NCBI GenBank assembly: GCA_013399895.1
Contig: VXBA01003289.1
Location: 345,167-409,166, forward strand
Origin: Serilophus lunatus
Taxonomy: Eukaryota > Chordata > Aves > Passeriformes > Eurylaimidae
Length of the DNA stretch: 64,000 nucleotides
Direction of reading: 5' to 3'
Numbering within the stretch: the stretch's first letter is position 1; each line of letters opens with the position of its first letter. Below the pieces are notes generated by a model. The model saw only the letters and a program-made list of their open reading frames with translations. It did no database searches and had not been told where the DNA came from. The translations under genes and the position numbers were made by a program. Below, piece after piece: positions 11,353-25,440 of the stretch.

Positions 11353-14300
11353 TTAGGCACTTGTTGGCTCAATCTTTCACTATTTTGGGGTTTGATTGGT
11401 GGACATCTGTTGTACCTTGTTTGCAAGGAGGGTTCTAAATATTTTCCATTGCTAGGAAGCCTCAGTTCCCATGACCTACCATCCAGTGCTATTGCTGTAG
11501 GGGTTTTGTTGTACCTTATTACTGCAGGAAAAGCAGCATAACAACTAGAGCATATAAGTATAAGTGCACTGAAATGAAATGACTAGTGTGAGTCATAGCC
11601 AAGCAAGTTGAACTGAGATCTGGCTTTGATGTAGATATTGCTGTTGTGCATTAATTTTTTATTTTTTTTTGCTTTCACTAGCCTTCTACGATCAGCTTTA
11701 ACTGAAACATGTAACTAAAGCAGTAAATAAGGGAAGGTGGAAATTTAAGGTATTCCTAGGAGGCATCAGAATTTGGTGGTAGAGAAAGAAATTGTAACAG
11801 TGCTGGGCCATCCTTCACCTTTCTGGCTGAGCTGTGTTATGCTTCACAGCCTGAGTTGCCAAGACCTTGTTGACCTGTAGGCTCCAGCTATCCTGACTTG
11901 AATTATTTAAACTGTTAATGCTCGAATTATAAAGAAAATATCCTAGTCTAAAATTCTGAGCCCATTTAAACCTTTAATTAGAAAAAGGTAGAAGAGATAT
12001 AACAACACTTAATGTACCGCACTAAAGTGCTTTTGGGAAGGCATTACCAACATATGTAAAGGAATAAATTTACAGAGAAGCTAGTGCCACTCACCAGGAT
12101 GGTTGGTAATACTTGGTCATGTCCTCTTTGCAGTGGACATAATGTTTCTCACTAGGGTTCATAAATATGCATGCCCCAACTTGCTTACATTTGACTGTTT
12201 ATAATATCGCATACTGGTGTGGCAGGGGGCTAATATTATCTCCTGGAGGGCAAAATCCTGGAGCTTCTGGCTTATATTTGCCATCTGAAATAAAAATATC
12301 TAATGATGAGGAAGTCCTGGGATACTCCAGTTTGGATAAAGGGACGAGGACTGCAATGAATAAGACAAAATAGCTTGAAATCTATGAATGTTGGTTTATT
12401 TGCTTTTTTTCCTGTTCAGTGCAAGAGCTCACATTCCCTTTATATGAGCAAGGCGTTTCCTACAACCTCATGACTCCAGGAAACAAATTTATGAAAGTGT
12501 CAAAACCCTTGGATAATGCGAGAAATATAGACAGCTGAGAAAGGACAGTAACTATGTAAAAGCAGCAATGAAGACCCTAACCCTGGAACTCATGTTAGAA
12601 CTAGGAGGACCTGGATACAAATCCTGTCCTCCTGCTGGGTTTTGCTGCTGCCTCGAAAGCATGAGCTCTTGCTGCAACCTTTAGCTCTAGGAGGCAAGTA
12701 ATACATGTCCTTCTCCCCTAGTGCTTCCTATTCTCATGAAACCTAAGACAACATAGCATCCTCATAATCAGACAACACATGTTTTTCAGTGGTTGTTTTG
12801 GTTTGAGCTTAGTTTTCTAATTGTTGATTCAAAAGAAGAAAAGTAGATAAGGCTCTGATAAAAACCAGCATGCACTTTTTAACTGGAGATAATTGCAAGG
12901 TCTTAAATTATTTATGTTAACAGCTACACTTGGTAAATATAGAGGGTTCTTTCAGTTATCCATTCTCTTAAATAAAACAGATGGTATTTCTGAATGTACT
13001 GATTTTCCAATAATACGATCCTTCGGGTCATACAGCAAGGTTAGCACTATTTTAAGTTGGGATACTCTTTTTCCCTAGCACTGAACCACCTTAGGATTTC
13101 ATATATGCCCAAGGCTGAAGGGAATTTTATGGTGAAATATCTGAAGCTTATTCAGGTGCTTCAGTATAATTTACATAGTAAATCTAGTTCTTTTGTTACC
13201 TTTTGAAAGAGACTTTCTAAACTGAGACTTAGATTAAAAATAATTGGTAACTTAATAATTTTTAGTAGTGATCTTACGAAGATTGTTCTTCTGTGGTTAA
13301 TCTAAATGATTTTTGAAGGCTGCAGAGTTGTCCTCAAGAGAACTTTAAAATACAATTGAGTTCTTTTGTTATATCACTCCAGTGTTTATGTATTTTGCTA
13401 TATCACTCCAGTGTTTATGTATTAATTTTCTCTTACTGCTTAAAATATAATCTAAAGATGTGTAAATTAGTCTTAAAATGAGGAAAATAAAAATGCCACT
13501 TTGTCCAGTGAAAAAGGTACAACTTGATCTCTTGGCCATGTAGTTCAGCCAAAGCTGGCAGGAACAGACACTGACTTGGGCAGCCCCTAAACTTGCAAGT
13601 TGTTGAAAGGGGAGATTATCCCAGGAAGGTATGGCTATGTGTGTCTGCCAATTTTTCCAATTTCTTGCTGGGAATTAGTTATCGGTCATTAGAGGGTAGT
13701 CATTGGATTAGATCATCCTTATCCAACTTCAGTCAGCAGGCACTGATCAAGGGACCTGTTTCTGAACAAACTGATCCAACAACTGAGGAAGAAAAGGAGA
13801 CTTGAGCTGGTGGTGTGCAGGATATGAGAAAAGTTCAATAAGATTAATTCAAGCTCCAATTGGTGTTCTCACAAGAGCTCCTACTTCTTGCTTTTACTTT
13901 TATTTTTCAAGGACTTCTCAGTGAGGTCAGAGCAACTGTTATGCTGGCAAGAGTGGTTCTGCCATTCAAGCATGTCAAAATACACAATGCCCTTCCAGAG
14001 GATATTGAGAAACTGGGAAATTGGAAAAGAGCAATGAGAGTGACAGAAGGGTTAGAAAGTAAGGTTTATAGTGACATTCCTGAAACTTTGTCCCTTTATA
14101 TTAGTAAAGGTTAACAGGGAATTAGAGGCCTAATGAGACCATAAGAAGCATCCTCTGAGGAGGCAGTTGTTGGAAAAAGTATGGGGAAGCCTTCTCAGAT
14201 CCTGCTGCAGGATTATTTTTATTCGAAGAGGGTACAAGTTGAGTTTTTTCAGTTTTCTCTCAAGCTGGCTTAGTCCTGGGTGGATTGGAGAGTCAGCAGT

Positions 14301-17163
14301 GAATGTCTGCTCATCGGGCTCTTCCGTTAGAGAGTGGCTTGGAAAAGAAAAACACTTTTCTAGGGAGGGCACAGGGAAGTGGTAGAATTCATTGGCAGTG
14401 TGCTGTAGAGGCCAGAAATACAGAAAGGATAAGAAGTAAGAAAAATCAGCTGCACCTGTTGAACTTAATGGTGTCAACACATGTCTTTCAGCTCCAGAAG
14501 TCCTTGGGCTCTTTACTGCCGGAGGCACACAGGGAAAAGATTACTATGTATTTGCCAAGGCTTTTTCTAATTTTTGCCTTAAGAGGCAAGTGAAGGGGAG
14601 AAGTAGCTCCCTATACTACTTTTGCTACTATACACTACTCTTTTCCCAGTGAAAAAAAGTCTGCTGGGAGAAGGTAGCACAAAGTGAGGGGAGCTGGAAG
14701 TTTTGGGGAGGTAACACAATTATCAAGACACAGAGAGCAGGAAGATAATACCTTGCTCTGATGTCTAAAGGAATGCTGAGCATCTGTCACTCTTGGAAAA
14801 ACAGGATATAGGCAGATGTTTGACCCAGTCTGACTGTCCTTGGGATCTTAACAGCACAAATGTGCACCCAGAATGCCAGGGTAATGTCGGTCACGTAAAG
14901 TAGCTTCTGCCAGTGGAAGAAGCTGCAGTGGACCATTCTTCTGGAGATGCAGTATGAACTATTCCAGCAAAAGGGTGACATCCAGAAGTTCTCACGTTTA
15001 ATTAAGATACATATTTCTCAAATATTTCTTTGGCCAATACAAACTGACCCCAACCAACTAAACTGTGGGCTGTTTTCCTTTAAATATCACTTATAAATGG
15101 AATTAATTTTTCTTGAAAATGAATTTGACTTGCATTGCCTCTAATTCTACGTATGCAAATCACACATTCACATCTGCATCCAAAATTAAATCCCCTTCCT
15201 TGAGATTCTTCTATTTGAATCAAAAACATGAAAGGACAGATCTTTGGCTAATATTTATACCTTCATTAATTAGCCAATTACAGAACTGGCCAAAAGTGCA
15301 CAGATCACCATGATACTTTTTTAAGTAAATTGTCTGAATTTCTTGTTAAGATTTCTCATTAAGATTTCTCACCTTCTCCTGGTTTTGAAATGCTTTATTC
15401 TCCAATGGCATTGGCTGCTCCATGTCTTTTTCTGACATGACTTGGTCAGTCTAGTCATTCCCTATCTTGGCTGTTCTCAAGAGCCATTCTTATATAAGTT
15501 TACATTGTTATTATGGTGTTTAGAACAAAGGAAATTTCTCTTAGGAAAGGAAAATGCACATGAAGGGGTGGAGAATAAACCTGAAGATACTTTTTTTTCA
15601 TAAGAAGCAGTTAAATTCTGGTTATAATCTGTTCATGTTGTGGAAAAAGTCTGTTCCCTCCCAGAAACAGGGACTTCTGCTTGGCCTGGTGACTAACTCG
15701 CTCTACATACCTGGAAAGGACAAGATTTCTTGCACAACTGAGATCTGAACCAGCTTATCCCAGTACTTAGTTCCCCCTCATGACAGTGAATGTCAGACTA
15801 AATCTCTTTTCCTTTCACATGAAACAACTTCTGGCATAAAAGTTCCAGAAACCAATTGCATAAGTGTCCATGAAAACCCTCTCTTTATTAATCAACCACT
15901 TGTACCTAAGAGCTGAATTAGAGTTCTTGAGCTACTAAAGCAAAAAAAAAACCCACCAAATTAAAAACAAAAAAAACCCACAAAAACAAAAAAACACCCT
16001 ACAAAAAGCACTTGGAAGCTCACAGCTACTGTCATTGCTGTGAAAGCTACAAAAAGGTCACTGGCTTGCGTAGTCATACTGCACTTCCAGGGAGCAATGC
16101 TGTTGGGGCTGTATATATTTAGACATAACCAGAAACAAATCTTGTGCTCCAAAAGAAAACAAGATTGTTTTAATGAGTGACAAAATGGTAGTCAAACTAA
16201 TGTGCTTCTTTAACCCTGCATTTGTATGCTCATTAAATACAATATTTAACTGCTGCTACACATTTTTAATCAGTGGTGAAATCTAGGTGTATGAATCTGT
16301 CCCAGGTTAATTAAATGTTTTCTTAAAATTCATTGGGCTGGTCCTTAGCTGCTACAAATCTGCCACAGAAAATGTAGGGCAATGCTTGACTAATGGAAGT
16401 AAGAATCTGATCTAATTATCTAAACCACATTTTTCTACCAAGTTATGAACATGATGCTAAGGAAGGAATTGTCCAATGACACCTTTTCATGCAGTTAAGT
16501 TAAATAAGTGGATTGATTTTTTTAGTATTAGCTGTATGCTTGCAGACATATCTGCCAGACTTAGAGACAAAGAAGTAGCATTGCAAAGCTATCACTAATA
16601 TGTAGAAATAAAGCTGAATGATAAGAATAAAAGTTGTCTAAAGAAGGAAATCACATGATGTATCATCAGTAAGTGATTAAGGTAGTGGGTGGTTCAGATG
16701 ATTTTTATTTCCATAAGAGTCTGTTTTAGGCTTCTGTATTTTGTTTCCAATGTAAGGATCCTTCAAAGGAGTATTTCGCAGACGGCACTCAAAAACACTA
16801 GTGGTAGTTGAAAAGCAAAGTCCTGGCTTAATGTACAATGATTTGACAGGATGTTTAAAAAAATCCCAAACCAAAACACACATAAACTCTTTGTAAATAA
16901 ACTATCTTGTAACGACTAGATACTGCTATGCAGCTAGTTAGTGCCATCTAAAACCATGGAATACCAATTTCATTACAGCCAAGGTATGCCACATGTATTG
17001 AGAAGGTGGAGCAGGGTTTCTACAGGAATAGTCCAAAAAGTTAGAACATCACATATGGCTTTTTAGTGCCAGTTCAACAGAATACCAACCCAGTGTTAGT
17101 ATAGACATATCCAAAAGAGGTGCAGCATCTTTTAGTGATTGCACATCTTACTCATGTATATGG

Positions 17164-17166
<3 letters not shown>
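11353..17166. other. Unique sequence, no gene recognised
   Basis: I see no convincing exon or RNA gene. It contains a two-copy 29-bp tandem duplication (listed separately), a 14-bp near-repeat around 15345-15372, and an A-rich low-complexity tract with CCCACC interruptions (15940-16000). A segment at 12590-12660 has weak resemblance to the tRNA-derived head of a MIR SINE but is too degraded to call. Confidence 0.45.
13362..13419. repeat. 29-bp tandem duplication, two copies
   Basis: Copy one (13362-13390) and copy two (13391-13419) share the stretch TATATCACTCCAGTG plus following bases and differ at only two or three positions near their starts. The period is 29 bp. No function is apparent. 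Confidence 0.85.

Positions 17167-17195
<29 letters not shown>
17167..17195. repeat. (TA)n microsatellite
   Basis: About 14 uninterrupted TA units occur directly after a short TGGGTG lead. Pure repeats of this length are usually polymorphic. Confidence 0.95.
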
Positions 17196-17197
<2 letters not shown>

Positions 17198-20100
17198 CCA
17201 TGAGGATGTATTGAGACAGTTTCTAAGATAATCATCTTTCTAAAGAAAAACAGGAAGCATACTTTATTTCTGAAAGGTAGATAGGACTGCAGAGGTGCAG
17301 GCTGCATCTTAACTGCTCTGAACACAGTGTATCCTGGAGCTAGTGGTGTGGCTTGAAGGTGTGACAAGAACTTGTGACAGCAGCTCTTGTCAAAATAGAT
17401 TACTTGTGGCTCTTCTGTGTCAGTATACGCTTTGTAGACAGTGAGTGGGCAAAACTCACTTGAACTGCTGTAGGGAACAATAAACCTTGTATTATTAAGC
17501 CTGCATCCAGATTTATTCAGGCATGAGCTAAGCAGAGCTTCAAAAGCTGTTACCTGTTCAGGTCTCTGAATTCTTCACTTAATGGAGTGATATTGAGACC
17601 CTAATCTCATCCTCATTTTCTGGAAGGCTGCATATGTGTTTTTTAATGACGATTAAGATGGATCTTTTCCAGCATGGAAAGCGTAGTTTGGTTCCCACAC
17701 TCCTCAATCCAGAGGAGCGCCTGTGCAGAAGCCTGGTGTCTGTGTGCCTGCTGGGGGTGAGCAGTGGCATATCACGAAAAGGTTCTGAGATTGACAAAGA
17801 CCTGAAGTTTTCTGCACTCGATGTGGTAGGAGAAGATCTCTGTGCTTCCAGGTATCACTGATAGAAATAATCAATGTTCCTTTACACTCTAGGCTTTTGT
17901 TTGCACCAGTTCTTTCGGAGATGGTTCAGGCAAAGGGAATCAAGTCTGTCACATTATCAAGACACTTATGATGATGGAATAAATAGATCAGAAATGAAAG
18001 GTTATGACTGGAAATATTAGGCTTCTCATTATTCCTTCTCATAAGACTTTGAGAAGAGAGGGTCTGGCTCACAAATAGCACTTTTCTTTCAACTCTGTAG
18101 CTATAGTAGCTGCTACATATTACCTAGCTGTCTTATATCTACAGTTGTGCTGTACCCTGGAATAGTGCCTTACCTTACTCATGCATCCTGAGGGATACAG
18201 TGACATGGATTACTTCTAATTGAAAATGTTTTTAGCCTCTGAAAGATAGTTCAGGATCTCCAGAGGGACAGGGAGAGATACTCAAGTAGCATTGTTACAA
18301 TACTTTTGGTGCACACTCATGTGGGTGGTTTTTGTGGACTATGAAAGTGTTTGAAGAGAGTAACATAAATTTACTTGAAACTATTGCCCACATCTAGAAC
18401 GAACTCAGCTTGAAGAATGGGCAAAACTTACCTGCTACATTTGTATTAGACAGTGTTGTGACTGAGCATCTTTAACAATATTGTGCACAATATTCATTCA
18501 TTATATCTGAATGAAGTCTATGCTTGAACTAGGTAACACTATAGGGTAATCCATCTTCCTAGTCCTCTATAGACAAACTGAGATCTGTGCTCTAAGCTAT
18601 CTGGACATACTAAACTGATGCAAGGTCTCTATGATCCCGCAGGCTCTTTGCAGAGCCTTTGCAGAGTTTGTGCTGCTCTGGCTTGGAGCTGGGGTTGAGC
18701 AAGGACAGGTCTGGGCAGCCCTGCCCCTCTGCTGAGTGTCCTGCAAGACCTTAGAAAGGGAAAAACTGAGCAGGGGAATCCAAATCTATGCTCCCCAGTC
18801 CACAAAAATACATGCTGTGGTTTATGAAGTACTGGATGTGGGAGCTCTATCAGTGTCCCCAAATTCTCTAAGGCCAAATATGTGTCAGACTGTAGTCTAA
18901 AGCATGCTAGCCTCCTTTCAAATAGGGAAGGACAAGATAAAAGCAAATTATGTGCATCTTTTTTTCTTGAGGACTTAATCCTACCTTCTCCAGACTAGAT
19001 CTTAAGTCTTTGGGGATGACAGGGAAGGAGACTCATGGAAAATAGTTTAAAAATAGATCTTGGGAGGCTTTTCCCTAGCTGGTAATCACAAAAGCTACTG
19101 AACACTTTTTAAATTGACTGTTCTATATAAATGAGCTGAGTGCTTACAGTATAGGTTATGACAAATGTATTACAAAGTAGCTTTATGAGCCATTATTGTT
19201 ACATGTCAGTACTGTGACTGGTGGAAGGAAACTGCATTTCCATCAAATGAAGCAACAGAAGGGCAAAAATATCTTGTTATGCCTTGGATAATCCAGTGAG
19301 ACAGCTAACAAATAGTGATGGGAGTCTGATACACATCCTTCAGTAGCATAGTTAAAGAATTGTAATTATAAGTTCCCATGGACAGCCTTAGGACATCTTA
19401 AAAATTTCTAAAGAGGCTTCCCTATTAATTACAACCTGAAAAACAAATGCAAAAGTAAAATAGATTTCTCCAATACGCTGTCTATTTTTGTTTTACAGTC
19501 CCAGCTCCTGTAGCTCAGTGAATGTATACTGGGTTAAATCCCAGTCATCTTAATCACATCAGTGATACCGCTGCTGTCCAGGAAGGATTTGCCCCATTGA
19601 ACTGGTAAAAGATTTGGTCTGATTTGAACAGTTTTATGGCCCTTTTGCAATACTGTGTTGCAAGCTAGAATTAAACAACATATCTCCAAATTGAGACACA
19701 AAGAACATGCTGAAGGAAGAAAGAAAAGGAATGTATGTCTGACTTTTGTGTCTTGAAAAGAATGGGCAATATTTTCAACACTTTTTAACTCTGACTTATG
19801 TTGTTATTTGGGGAAAATGAAATCTCTGAGGAATTAGAGAAATAAAACTTTTAGGCTCTTGTTACAACTTCTGTGCTGACTTTCTGCATCACCTGGGGTA
19901 TTGAATGTGCCCCAGCACAGCCACTTACAGGAAGGATACTGACACTCCCTGAGGTGCTAACCAAAACTCATACCATCATTATTTGCTCCCACTTGATACG
20001 TATCCATTATCTTAAGCCTCTGCGGGCTGGGTAGCACACTGTTCTCAATTTTTGGTCCAGTTTTATCTAGTTGGAAAAAACTTGTATCAACTTGAGCATT

Positions 20101-23100
20101 TCTTAACATAAAATTACACTTTGCACTAAATAACTACTGAAATATTGAAATACTAACAGTACATTGTGGAGGCATTTAGTTTAAGATAACAGGTATCAAA
20201 GCAACAGTAGGAAAGTTTGGGACCTAGAAGGAACCTGGACTGTGAGTCTTGTGATAGAAAAAGGCCTAAAGACTTGTGAAGGGGTTGTCAGGAATGTCTA
20301 AGTGGTTAGAAGATCTTATTCCTGTATCAACACATGTCAGACAGCATTGTGACAAAGTTTTAATTCATCTGAAGAATGGCAGAACATCCTGCTTGGGAGA
20401 CAATGCTTCCTGTACTCACACTTGTGTGATGTGCAGAGCTCAAGTCACCTGTTTGTGTATTATTTTGATGCCATTCTGTCCAGAAAACATAATTCTACAA
20501 TTGTTAGTAGGTTATTTTCCCATTTGTTGGTTCCTCTTGAAACCTACTTAGCCATTTTTTTAATCTGGAAGGGGACAAATTTTGACACATTTTTGCTTGT
20601 ATTCCTGCAAGAGGGGTGGCTCCTAATTAAGAGATAGATTCAAGAATATTGTGTAAGGACATGATTGTTCTGTTTTTCCTTGTAGTAATCTTCTTGGTTT
20701 TTCCTTTTTTCCTGAATCTGGAACACATGTGGATATAGCATAGTTCAAATGACCTAACACTTCGAGGAGAGGAAGTTTGAAGCTCTTTCATTTTTCAGTC
20801 TTTAGAAAGGTGTAATTATGGAATGTACCTCTGTAGAGAAAATGTTTTACAGTGATCAAGTGGTGCTGCAGAAATGGACCAGAGATGGTACAAATGCTAA
20901 GATAATGGGAAAGGAATTGCAGGGCTTTCCCATGTGAGGGAGTTGACCTTGAGATATTGTAAAAAGAAGGGATTTTTGCTAAGTTTGCACTTCAAGAAAA
21001 CCAGTAATTTTAAGTATTTTCAGGAAAGCCTCCTAATTGCTGGTTGTTTGTAAGTATCTGAGACTTGAAGGTCTTAGTTTCAAGGTTTCACTTCTGGCAT
21101 ATGTATACTTGCCTGTGACACACATATAAGTATAAAAGAAATTGGGACAGGTACATAAGGTTCTTAACAGGGATTCTTTTGCTAATGGTGATGGAGCCTC
21201 ACTGTTCTGCCATACTCTTGCACCTTACCTGCATTCCTGAAATACCGTAGTGGATTTTGAAGCATAACTACCTATTTGTGGGATATACTTGTTTCTGTCC
21301 CACCAGACATCAGATTGATCAAATTGTTGACTGTTGTATATCTGGACATTGCTCTAAGTATCACATAGTCAGGAAATATAAGTAGGGTATACAGCACCTG
21401 GACTTTGCTGTGACCTGCAGTTATATGGTTATATGGCCTCTGCTTTCTGTCTTATATGTGCAGCTGAGTAAAATTTGTCTGAAAGCTCCCTTTTGCAGAA
21501 CCCAAGGCCATTTAAAATGTGATTATATCAGAATATGTACTAATGTGCATGTTCTGTATTGGGTTCCTGGAATTATTTTGACCAAGATCTCGGCTTCTGC
21601 TTCTGCCTTTCCATGTAAATTTTATGCAGTATTTGAAAGGATCATTCCTTTCAGCACTAATAGACCATTCTCATTTTCCACCCGAGTTTCCAAACTCTTT
21701 CAACATTCCAGAAGTCTTCTAATCTCTTTTTCATGTGGTAATTTTTCCAACGCTACAGCTAAAAAATGTCCACTCGGGGCAATCAGAATGTATATGGTGT
21801 TTGCAGGGAATGGATCTGCAGAGAATGCTCAGGAGGAAAATAGAGAGAGGCAGGACTGCATCAAAACTGTTATTTGTCTCAAACGGAGTCACAGACATTC
21901 AGTGTTTCACAGCATTAATTTAAAACACTAAGACAATAGAGGAAACTTCAGTGCACACAGCATTGTGTCTCAATGCTGAGTCAGAAAGCTCAATGACAGT
22001 AACATCCATTAGGTACTTCACAGTGAACTTTTATCTTTTGACAGATTGCTTCTTGACCCTACCTAAGGTTGCTATAAAAGTATGCTGGCTTTCCAGGCAG
22101 TGAATAGGGTCCCTTGAGCACTTTGTCATGCAGCCTGAGTTGTGGCTGTTGCTGTTCTATAACTATGACTTTCAAAGTCTGGGGGAAAGTCTACAAACAC
22201 TATATTTTTTTTCTAAATAGTCTTTTCTTGCTCATATGAAATGTTTGGTTCCTGAGTCAGTAATAACAAAAATTGCCAAACCAGCAAGCGTTTTTTAACA
22301 GAAAGGTTGCTCTGAACTTTGGAGGGTAACATCCCACTCTTTTTATAAGACATCTTCTATTTCCGAAGTTATCCTACTGTCACTGACCTTGCACAGTAGC
22401 CGTATCTCAAGTCATGTCTCTTTTTACAAAGACAGCAATTGCTAGCTTGGCTTAACCTGAGTTTTCTAGAACAGCTCAAGTGCAATAATTGTGCGTATAT
22501 GAAAGCAGAAAATGGCAGTGACATCCTTTACTATGATATGGAATTTGTTAGTAAAATATCAAGACAGAATTCAAACCCAGTGAAAGAGACTGGCATTTGA
22601 GCTGTAGCCACAATGTGAGATAATGAAGGAAATAATACAAAAAGGATCAACAATCAGGAAAATATTAATAATCAATAAATGTCAATATTTTATGTTTTCC
22701 TTTTACAGCATATGTTTAGATGTAGTACTTCTGGCCTGGCTACTTGCCTATACTTTAAAAAGCTTTTGTAAAATAATAATTGAACAATAAGCTTATGCCA
22801 AATGTGGATATTTTCTAAGGGGCTAAAGAAAGTTTTTGAATTGTTTCAATAGTTCCAACTTCTTTATGACTACATCTCTTCATAATGGATTGAGTTGTAA
22901 AACAAGCATTAAAATAATCCAAAATGTACATCTTAACCCAAAGTAAGACTAGTGTTGAGCCATGAAAAAATTTGCCTTGAAAAAGCTAGTCTTACAAGTT
23001 TGGGCACTTCTGTATCTTTATTTTATGACATACTTTAAAAAACGTTCTTAAGGAAAGATTAGAGAAAATGTACTTTAGAGAAAACACTTTGAAATATCTC

Positions 23101-23993
23101 CTGTGGATTAATCATAAAATAGGACACTTCCTGATTAGGAAAGTATTATGAGACATAACAGATTAGGTAGCAATGACAACAATGGATTACACGGAATGGC
23201 TCTGTTTAGGAAGAACATGGACATAAAATTCCTGTGAGCAAAGAGCACTTCCAAGTATTTTATGTCTTTGTAGATGTATTCCAAATGATTCCTGGAAATT
23301 TTGATCTATCAAATCTTTTACTGTAAAGCTTTTCCTTTTAGAAATTCTATAAGATTTTGTCCAAGGCAGGAATTTGGCAGTGGAAAGGAAGAGCACCAGA
23401 TTCTTCCCTTTTTTTCTTAGCTATTCTGTTTAAAAATGCTTTGTTCTATAACTGTTAGTAGAATATAGAGGAATATGAGGGAATCAGCCTTGGACAGGTT
23501 CTTGGATTTTTGTATGTTCTCTGTGAAACATTTGAAGAATGTCTAAAGGAAGAAAGGAATTATGGCGAAACCCCTATACATGGAGAAGGGATGTATATAC
23601 TTGCAGAGACTGGTTTGAAGGGGAATAAGCACACCGATGTACAGACCAGCATTTTTATAAAAGCGTAAATGATCTGTGAAATTGTATCACTGGGTCATGA
23701 AGTGCAATGATCTGCACTGCATGTGGCATTTACCCTGTTTACTTGGTTCTTTCTGCTTATCTGCTCCTGACAATAGTCCAAAAGCAGATACATGGCTAGG
23801 TGGCCTTGTGTCTGTTCTTGTCTGGCTGTGTTTTACTTACAGAGGATAATCACGAATAACTGCTAAGCAGAAGCATCAACATAATGACTTAAAAGAAAAA
23901 AGCCTGAAAACCCCCAAAGTGCAAAGGAAATAAATGATATTTTGCTTCATTGTAAGAAGTTGTTGTTGTGACTCATATCTGGCAGTAACACAT
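17196..23993. other. Unique AT-rich sequence, no gene recognised
   Basis: No repeat family or exon is recognised. The longest open frame (plus, 21410-21931, 173 codons) resembles no known family and has no splice context that I find convincing. A short tRNA-like patch at 19503-19545 was rejected. Confidence 0.45.
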
Positions 23994-24109
23994 TGTCCTG
24001 GTTTGATGGACAAAATTATTGATTATAATTCGTGGATACAGAGGTAGTAAAGAAAATAAGAATTTATTATGAGGTAAGAAAAAAATTAACTTAAAAATAT
24101 TAAAATACC
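23994..24109 (-). mobile_element. ERV LTR 3' end, second copy (LTR-D2)
   Basis: This starts TGTCCTGGTTTGATGG and matches 10778-10891 with roughly three or four differences in about 113 bases: one single-base deletion, one substitution, one A-run length change and a difference at the very end beside the gap. The minus-strand AATAAA is conserved. The five bases before it are CACAT. The matching right end (an ACA terminus followed by CACAT) is not found after the gap, so the far boundary must be within the 785 N, or the element is rearranged or longer (possibly with internal sequence). Confidence 0.85.
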
Positions 24110-24894
24110 NNNNNNNNNNNNNNNNNNNNNNNNNNNNNNNNNNNNNNNNNNNNNNNNNNNNNNNNNNNNNNNNNNNNNNNNNNNNNNNNNNNNNNNNNNN
24201 NNNNNNNNNNNNNNNNNNNNNNNNNNNNNNNNNNNNNNNNNNNNNNNNNNNNNNNNNNNNNNNNNNNNNNNNNNNNNNNNNNNNNNNNNNNNNNNNNNNN
24301 NNNNNNNNNNNNNNNNNNNNNNNNNNNNNNNNNNNNNNNNNNNNNNNNNNNNNNNNNNNNNNNNNNNNNNNNNNNNNNNNNNNNNNNNNNNNNNNNNNNN
24401 NNNNNNNNNNNNNNNNNNNNNNNNNNNNNNNNNNNNNNNNNNNNNNNNNNNNNNNNNNNNNNNNNNNNNNNNNNNNNNNNNNNNNNNNNNNNNNNNNNNN
24501 NNNNNNNNNNNNNNNNNNNNNNNNNNNNNNNNNNNNNNNNNNNNNNNNNNNNNNNNNNNNNNNNNNNNNNNNNNNNNNNNNNNNNNNNNNNNNNNNNNNN
24601 NNNNNNNNNNNNNNNNNNNNNNNNNNNNNNNNNNNNNNNNNNNNNNNNNNNNNNNNNNNNNNNNNNNNNNNNNNNNNNNNNNNNNNNNNNNNNNNNNNNN
24701 NNNNNNNNNNNNNNNNNNNNNNNNNNNNNNNNNNNNNNNNNNNNNNNNNNNNNNNNNNNNNNNNNNNNNNNNNNNNNNNNNNNNNNNNNNNNNNNNNNNN
24801 NNNNNNNNNNNNNNNNNNNNNNNNNNNNNNNNNNNNNNNNNNNNNNNNNNNNNNNNNNNNNNNNNNNNNNNNNNNNNNNNNNNNNNNNNNNNNN
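24110..24894. other. Assembly gap (785 N)
   Basis: This is a run of N directly after the AT-rich part of LTR-D2 and five bases before an 18-G homopolymer. The rest of LTR-D2 probably lies inside it. Long open frames across it are artefacts. Confidence 0.99.
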
Positions 24895-24899
24895 CAAAT

Positions 24900-24917
24900 G
24901 GGGGGGGGGGGGGGGGG
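24900..24917 (+). repeat. 18-base G homopolymer next to gap
   Basis: There are eighteen uninterrupted G residues (24900-24917) next to the gap edge. It may be a true G-rich part of LTR-D2, like the G4-prone tract of LTR-D1, or a sequencing artefact at a collapsed end. Confidence 0.8.
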
Positions 24918-25440
24918 TAAGATAGTGGAAACAGAATTACCCAGTTAATGGACGAGTGGTTTGCCAATGGAGAACCAAAAAAACCAGTAATTATTCTTTT
25001 TCAATTGCAATTCTGCAGCTTGTGCCTGTCATGTATTTTCTTGAAAGTATTTGGAAATCTTACAAGAAGCAATATTCCTATGGTATTTAATAAATTTTTA
25101 CATTAAGAATACTGGAAACTAAATTTTCAGTATATAATAATCTCTTTATGCATTGTGTCAATTATACAGAGAGGTCTAACTCTACATTACTAAACGTTTG
25201 GCTTCAGTTTGCAAATAAATTATTTTCAGACCTTGAAAAGCAAATTTGCCACACAAAACTACATATGCCGTTTACCTTAATATCCTTGAAAAAGGTAATT
25301 TCCTGTGTTGTGCAGCTCAGTCTGTTCTGTCTGTCCAAACATTTCCATGATCCTTGCTGTTCATAACACACATCTGACCTGACATTCTCAAGCCTTTCTG
25401 TTTTATTGCTTCGTGATGTTTTGCAGGGTAGCTATGTTTT
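24918..25440. other. Unique AT-rich sequence
   Basis: I see no gene or repeat. If LTR-D2 has internal retroviral sequence to its right, this is where it would show, but no recognisable retroviral motif is present. Confidence 0.4.

Noticed and set aside
12590..12660. Possible MIR SINE head (AGGACCTGGATACAAATCC)
   Set aside because: Only one short block resembles the MIR tRNA-derived part and the core does not follow.
19503..19545. tRNA-like patch (TAGCTCAGT followed by GGGTTAAATCCCAG)
   Set aside because: The A-box-like and B-box-like motifs are about 20 bases apart, too close for a tRNA, and there is no acceptor stem or anticodon arm. Chance or a badly decayed tRNA-derived scrap.
21410..21931. 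173-codon plus-strand frame
   Set aside because: Length is near the maximum expected by chance in 64 kb of six frames, no domain is recognisable, and the residue pattern is not protein-like.
24086..24967. Open frames of 265-293 codons
   Set aside because: Almost entirely N; an artefact of the assembly gap. The same holds for the frames across 10999-11191 and 37342-37750.
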